A DNA stretch of 9,453 bases, taken from contig JAEXEM010000110.1 in NCBI GenBank assembly GCA_023401045.1, positions 1 through 9,453 of the forward strand, given 5' to 3'. Both the position numbers and the translations under genes were made by a program. Below are positions 7,063 through 9,453 of this stretch, one piece after another (positions within the stretch are counted from its first letter, which is position 1; the number at the start of each line of letters is the position of its first letter). The stretch is from Actinomycetes bacterium (GTDB taxonomy: Bacteria > Actinomycetota > Actinomycetes > Actinomycetales > Cellulomonadaceae). The notes beneath the pieces are model-generated. The model ran no database searches. It had not been told where the DNA came from and worked only from the letters and a program-made list of their open reading frames with translations.

Positions 7063-7643
7063 CGCGCCCCTGAGGCACGCTCCGGCACGCCGGTCGGCCC
7101 GTCGAGCCGGAGCACGCGGTCGACGACGGCCCGCACGTCCTCGTCGCCCACGCTCGTGACGACGACGCCGTGCGCCATCCGCACGGCGAGCAGCACCTCG
7201 GCCGTCGTGAGGTGCGCCCCGACGAGCCCGGCGTCCTGCGCGCGCGGCAGCGTCGCCTCGACGAGGCCGCGCAGCCGCTCGGCGCCGTCGTAGTCGGGCA
7301 TCGAGCGGCGCGCGTCGACGAACATCTCGACGAACGCCGACTCCTCGACGACGAGGTCGAGCAGGCGCGACCACAGCCGGACGAACGCGTCCGGCGCGTC
7401 CCGGCGGGAGAGCTCCGTCAGCTCCTCGAAGTGCCCCTCGAAGACGGCGAGCGCGAGGTCGAGCCGCGTGGGGAAGTGCCGGTAGAGCACGCCCTGGCCG
7501 GTCCCGGCCTCCCGGGCGATCGCGTGCAGCGGGACGTTGTACCCGCGCGCGCTGAACAGCCGGCGCGCTGCGGCGAGGATCGCGCGACGGTTCTCGGCGG
7601 CTGCGGCCGGACCCCTGTTGACCCGTCCACCGGGTGTGGGCAT
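7050..7643 (-). CDS. TetR/AcrR family transcriptional regulator
   Basis: The product has 197 residues, the usual length for the family. The N-terminal domain runs from RRAILAAARRLFSARGYN (19-36), then the helix-turn-helix VPLHAIAREAGTGQGVLYRHFPTRLDLALAVFEG (37-70), a textbook TetR pattern. The ligand-binding half (about 85-180) is all-helical, and its sequence gives no ligand. The start is ATG at 7643: a TACGAT -10 ends six bases upstream on this strand, and residues before it have no TetR character. It diverges from the KstD-like gene over 57 bases containing a palindrome. It is therefore most likely a local repressor of that gene and of itself, released by a substrate or product of the flavoenzyme. 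The last 13 bases of the gene overlap the end of the McrA-head gene on the other strand. Confidence 0.93.
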   Translation of the reverse strand: MPTPGGRVNRGPAAAAENRRAILAAARRLFSARGYNVPLHAIAREAGTGQGVLYRHFPTRLDLALAVFEGHFEELTELSRRDAPDAFVRLWSRLLDLVVEESAFVEMFVDARRSMPDYDGAERLRGLVEATLPRAQDAGLVGAHLTTAEVLLAVRMAHGVVVTSVGDEDVRAVVDRVLRLDGPTGVPERASGARQEQ

Positions 7644-7644
7644 A

Positions 7645-7672
7645 TTGGCATCGTAGCCATCCGGACAATGGT
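7645..7672 (+). promoter_or_regulatory. Candidate promoter of the KstD-like gene (TTGGCA - 16 - AATGGT)
   Basis: TTGGCA at 7645-7650 differs from TTGACA at one base. It is followed after 16 bases by AATGGT at 7667-7672, which keeps the second-position A and the last T of a -10. Transcription would start near 7679, leaving a ~20-base leader with AGAGGA (7684-7689) before the GTG. The -35 touches the tetR start codon and the -10 lies inside the palindrome. Confidence 0.4.
7650..7655 (-). promoter_or_regulatory. -10 hexamer TACGAT of tetR, leaderless spacing
   Basis: On the minus strand 7655 to 7650 reads TACGAT. It ends six bases before the ATG at 7643, with no Shine-Dalgarno between. The corresponding -35 and spacer region falls on the palindrome at 7661-7678. 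Confidence 0.5.
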
Positions 7673-7678
7673 GTCCGG
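7661..7678. promoter_or_regulatory. Operator-like palindrome between tetR and the KstD-like gene
   Basis: CCGGACA (7661-7667), ATGG, TGTCCGG (7672-7678) is a perfect 7-bp inverted repeat with a four-base centre. This is a normal size and shape for a TetR operator. It lies 17 bases upstream of the tetR start and 22 upstream of the flavoprotein start, covering parts of both predicted promoters. It does not match the KstR or KstR2 operator consensus of mycobacterial steroid regulons as I recall them. Confidence 0.7.
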
Positions 7679-7700
7679 TTACGAGAGGACGTGACCCGAC

Positions 7701-9347
7701 GTGCCCCAGCGTGACCAGTCCTTCGACCACACCTACGACGTCGTCGTTGTCGGCACCGGCTCGGCCGGGTTCGCCACGGCGATGGGAGCAGTCGACGAGG
7801 GGTTGAGCGTCCTCCTCGTCGAGAGCACCGAGAAGTGGGGTGGCAGCTCCGCCATGTCCGGCGGCGGCATGTGGCTGCCCGACAACCCGCTCATGCGCCG
7901 CGACCGCGCCGGGGACTCCCGCGACGAGGCGCTCACCTACCTCGAGCAGACCGTCGGGGACGCCGGCCGTGCGACGAGCCGCGCGCGCAAGGAGGCGTTC
8001 GTCGACGGCGTCGAGGACTTCGTCACCACCGCCGAGAAGCACGGCATGCGCTTCGTCCGCGCCGCCGACTACCCCGACTACTACCCCGAGCTGCCCGGCG
8101 GGAAGATCGGCCGCGCCGTCGAGGTGAAGCCGCTCGACTCCCGCACGCTCGGGACGTGGTGGAGCACGTTGCGCGGGGCGATCCCGCTCCCGGCGAAGAC
8201 CGACGACGTGTGGCTGCTCGGCCGCGCGTGGTCGACACCCAGCGGGTTCGTGCGTGGCGCCCAGGTCGTCTTCCGAGCCCTCGGCGGTGTCGTCACCGGC
8301 AAGCGGCTCGTCGGCATCGGCAACGCCCTCATGACGTCGTTCTGCCGGGCCGTCGTCGTGCAGCACCACGTGCCGATGTGGCTCGAGTGCCCCATGGACG
8401 ACCTCCTCGTCGAGGACGGGCGCGTCGTCGGGGTCACCGTCACCAAGGACGGCCGCACCCTGCGCATCGGCGCGACCCGGGGCGTCATGCTCGCCTCCGG
8501 CGGGTTCGAGGCCAACGTCGAGTGGCGCCGCAAGCACCACGGCATCGACGGCAACCCCTCGGGCAACCCCGGCAACGTCGGGCACCCCATCGAGGTCGCC
8601 GCCCGTCACGGCGCGGCCCTCGAGCTGCTCGACGACGCCTGGTGGGGAGCCTCCGCCGCCGCCCCCGCCGGCGGGAACCCGGCGTTCATCGTCGGCGAGC
8701 GGTCCATGCCGTACTCGCTCATGGTCGACTCCCGCGGCGCACGCTTCGCCAACGAGTCGGAGTCGTACGTCGACCTCGGGCACCACATGCTCGAGCACGA
8801 CAAGGACGGCGCGTACTGGATCGTCTTCGACGCCCGCAACGGCCGCCGCTACCTGCGCATGTTCGCCATGGACCCGCGCGCCAACAAGGCGATGGCCGCC
8901 GAGGGCATCGTCGTGAAGGCCTCCACGCTCGCCGGCCTCGCCGAGGCCATGGGGGTCGACCCCGAGACGTTCCGCGCCACGGTCGAGCGGTTCAACGGTT
9001 TCGCACGCAGCGGCGTCGACGGCGACTTCGGCCGCGGCAACTCCGCCTACGACCGCTACTACGGCGACCCGACCGTCCACCCCAACCCCAACCTCGGCAC
9101 CATCGAGAAGGGCCCGTTCACGGCGTACCGGGTCGTCATCGGCGACCTCGGCACGAAGGGCGGCGTCGTCACCGACGAGCACGGCCGGGCGCTGCGCGAG
9201 GACGGCACGGTCATCGACGGCCTGTACGCGGCAGGGAACGCGTCGGCGTCCGTCATGGGACGCACCTACCCGGGACCCGGCTCGACGATCGGCCCCGCCG
9301 TCGTCTTCGGGCTGCGCGGTGCCCGCCACATGGCAGCACGACGCTGA
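7701..9347 (+). CDS. FAD-dependent 3-ketosteroid delta-1-dehydrogenase-like oxidoreductase
   Basis: This 548-residue soluble flavoprotein matches the KstD family along its whole length. The dinucleotide-binding motif is VVVVGTGSAGFATA (14-27), with Glu41 ending the second strand. It is followed by WGGSSAMSGGGMWLPDNPLM (46-65). Tyr-rich active-site segments match those of KstD enzymes: DYYPELPGG (126-134), RFANESESY with Tyr356, SAYDRYYGDP (448-457), GDLGTKGG (481-488) and TYPGPGSTIGPAVVFG (522-537). Tyr523 and Gly527 fit the Tyr487/Gly491 pair of the Rhodococcus enzyme. KstD removes the C1 and C2 hydrogens of 3-ketosteroids before ring cleavage. The close delta-4-(5-alpha) dehydrogenases and uncharacterised paralogues share most of these motifs, so the substrate is open and I give no symbol. 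The start is GTG at 7701 with AGAGGA 11 bases upstream. No other steroid-degradation gene is visible. Confidence 0.9.
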   Translation: MPQRDQSFDHTYDVVVVGTGSAGFATAMGAVDEGLSVLLVESTEKWGGSSAMSGGGMWLPDNPLMRRDRAGDSRDEALTYLEQTVGDAGRATSRARKEAFVDGVEDFVTTAEKHGMRFVRAADYPDYYPELPGGKIGRAVEVKPLDSRTLGTWWSTLRGAIPLPAKTDDVWLLGRAWSTPSGFVRGAQVVFRALGGVVTGKRLVGIGNALMTSFCRAVVVQHHVPMWLECPMDDLLVEDGRVVGVTVTKDGRTLRIGATRGVMLASGGFEANVEWRRKHHGIDGNPSGNPGNVGHPIEVAARHGAALELLDDAWWGASAAAPAGGNPAFIVGERSMPYSLMVDSRGARFANESESYVDLGHHMLEHDKDGAYWIVFDARNGRRYLRMFAMDPRANKAMAAEGIVVKASTLAGLAEAMGVDPETFRATVERFNGFARSGVDGDFGRGNSAYDRYYGDPTVHPNPNLGTIEKGPFTAYRVVIGDLGTKGGVVTDEHGRALREDGTVIDGLYAAGNASASVMGRTYPGPGSTIGPAVVFGLRGARHMAARR

Positions 9348-9379
9348 GCGTCGCCGGCGTGGACGGCACCTGACCGGCG
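9339..9379 (+). terminator. Weak inverted repeats after the KstD-like gene
   Basis: CGACGCTGAGCGTCG (9339-9353) is self-complementary around one base and spans the stop codon. A 6-bp pair, CGCCGG (9352-9357) and CCGGCG (9374-9379), follows with a 16-base loop. Neither is strong, and the rest of the region is lost in the low-complexity end, so a terminator is only possible. Confidence 0.2.
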
Positions 9380-9398
9380 CGGCAGCAGGGCGGGTAGC

Positions 9399-9453
9399 GG
9401 GGGGGGGGGCCCCGGGGGGCGCCCCCCCCCCCCCCCCCCGCCCGCCCCCCCCC
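9399..9453. repeat. Homopolymer G/C tract at the window end, probable assembly artefact
   Basis: The tract is 11 G, 4 C, 6 G, then C, G, and a run of 18 C, followed by interrupted C runs to the end. It is unlike anything else in the window. It carries no codon structure and looks like low-quality or poly-G read ends joined at a contig terminus. A genuine G-quadruplex-forming tract cannot be excluded from sequence alone. Confidence 0.75.

Noticed and set aside
7050..9329. A 759-codon open frame on the minus strand covering the whole dehydrogenase gene
   Set aside because: Only its last 197 codons are real (TetR). The rest is the antisense of a well-supported flavoprotein gene and reads as Val/Gly/Asp/Ala-rich sequence without a family.

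Overview
The base composition (very GC-rich, with G or C at nearly every third codon position), the start-codon habits and the protein families point to a high-GC actinobacterium. It resembles the Cellulomonas-type Micrococcales, but that placement is an impression and not something I could test. The window looks chromosomal. It has no transposase, integrase, tRNA, rRNA or CRISPR array. The last ~55 bases are runs of G and C that look like a contig end or assembly artefact.

Layout, left to right. (1) 1-227 +, the tail of a small membrane protein (DUF6223-like), followed by a hairpin. (2) 306-917 +, a GyrI-like ligand-binding or hydrolase protein, tail-to-tail with (3) 927-1502 -, a VanZ-like membrane protein. 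(4) 1761-2339 +, a Ddn-type deazaflavin (F420)-dependent reductase, divergent from the VanZ gene across a 258-base spacer that holds two inverted repeats. (5) 2398-4608 -, a large-subunit catalase of the KatE/HPII type, converging on the reductase gene with a 15-bp hairpin terminator between them. (6) 4609-4920, a spacer with probable katE control sites and one doubtful short ORF on the minus strand. (7) 4921-5676 +, a DUF1345 membrane protein. (8) 5726-6526 +, an alpha/beta hydrolase. (9) 6592-7062 +, a small two-part protein: a domain resembling the N-terminal head of the McrA-type restriction enzyme ScoMcrA, a basic linker, and a four-cysteine zinc ribbon. (10) 7050-7643 -, a TetR regulator whose 3' end overlaps gene 9. 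(11) 7701-9347 +, a 3-ketosteroid delta-1-dehydrogenase-like flavoprotein, divergent from tetR across 57 bases that hold a clean operator-like palindrome.

How the genes work together. Most are single-gene units, not one operon. The one clear functional pair is the TetR regulator with the KstD-like dehydrogenase, which share an operator-like palindrome and overlapping promoters. The reductase, catalase, GyrI-like protein and hydrolase loosely suggest redox and small-molecule detoxification, but nothing shows they are co-regulated. Five genes have a -10-like hexamer ending 6-7 bases before the start codon and no Shine-Dalgarno sequence, as expected for leaderless mRNAs. The other four complete genes have normal ribosome binding sites.

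The least ordinary item is the orphan McrA-head/zinc-ribbon protein. I did not see a complete new defence or biosynthetic system.
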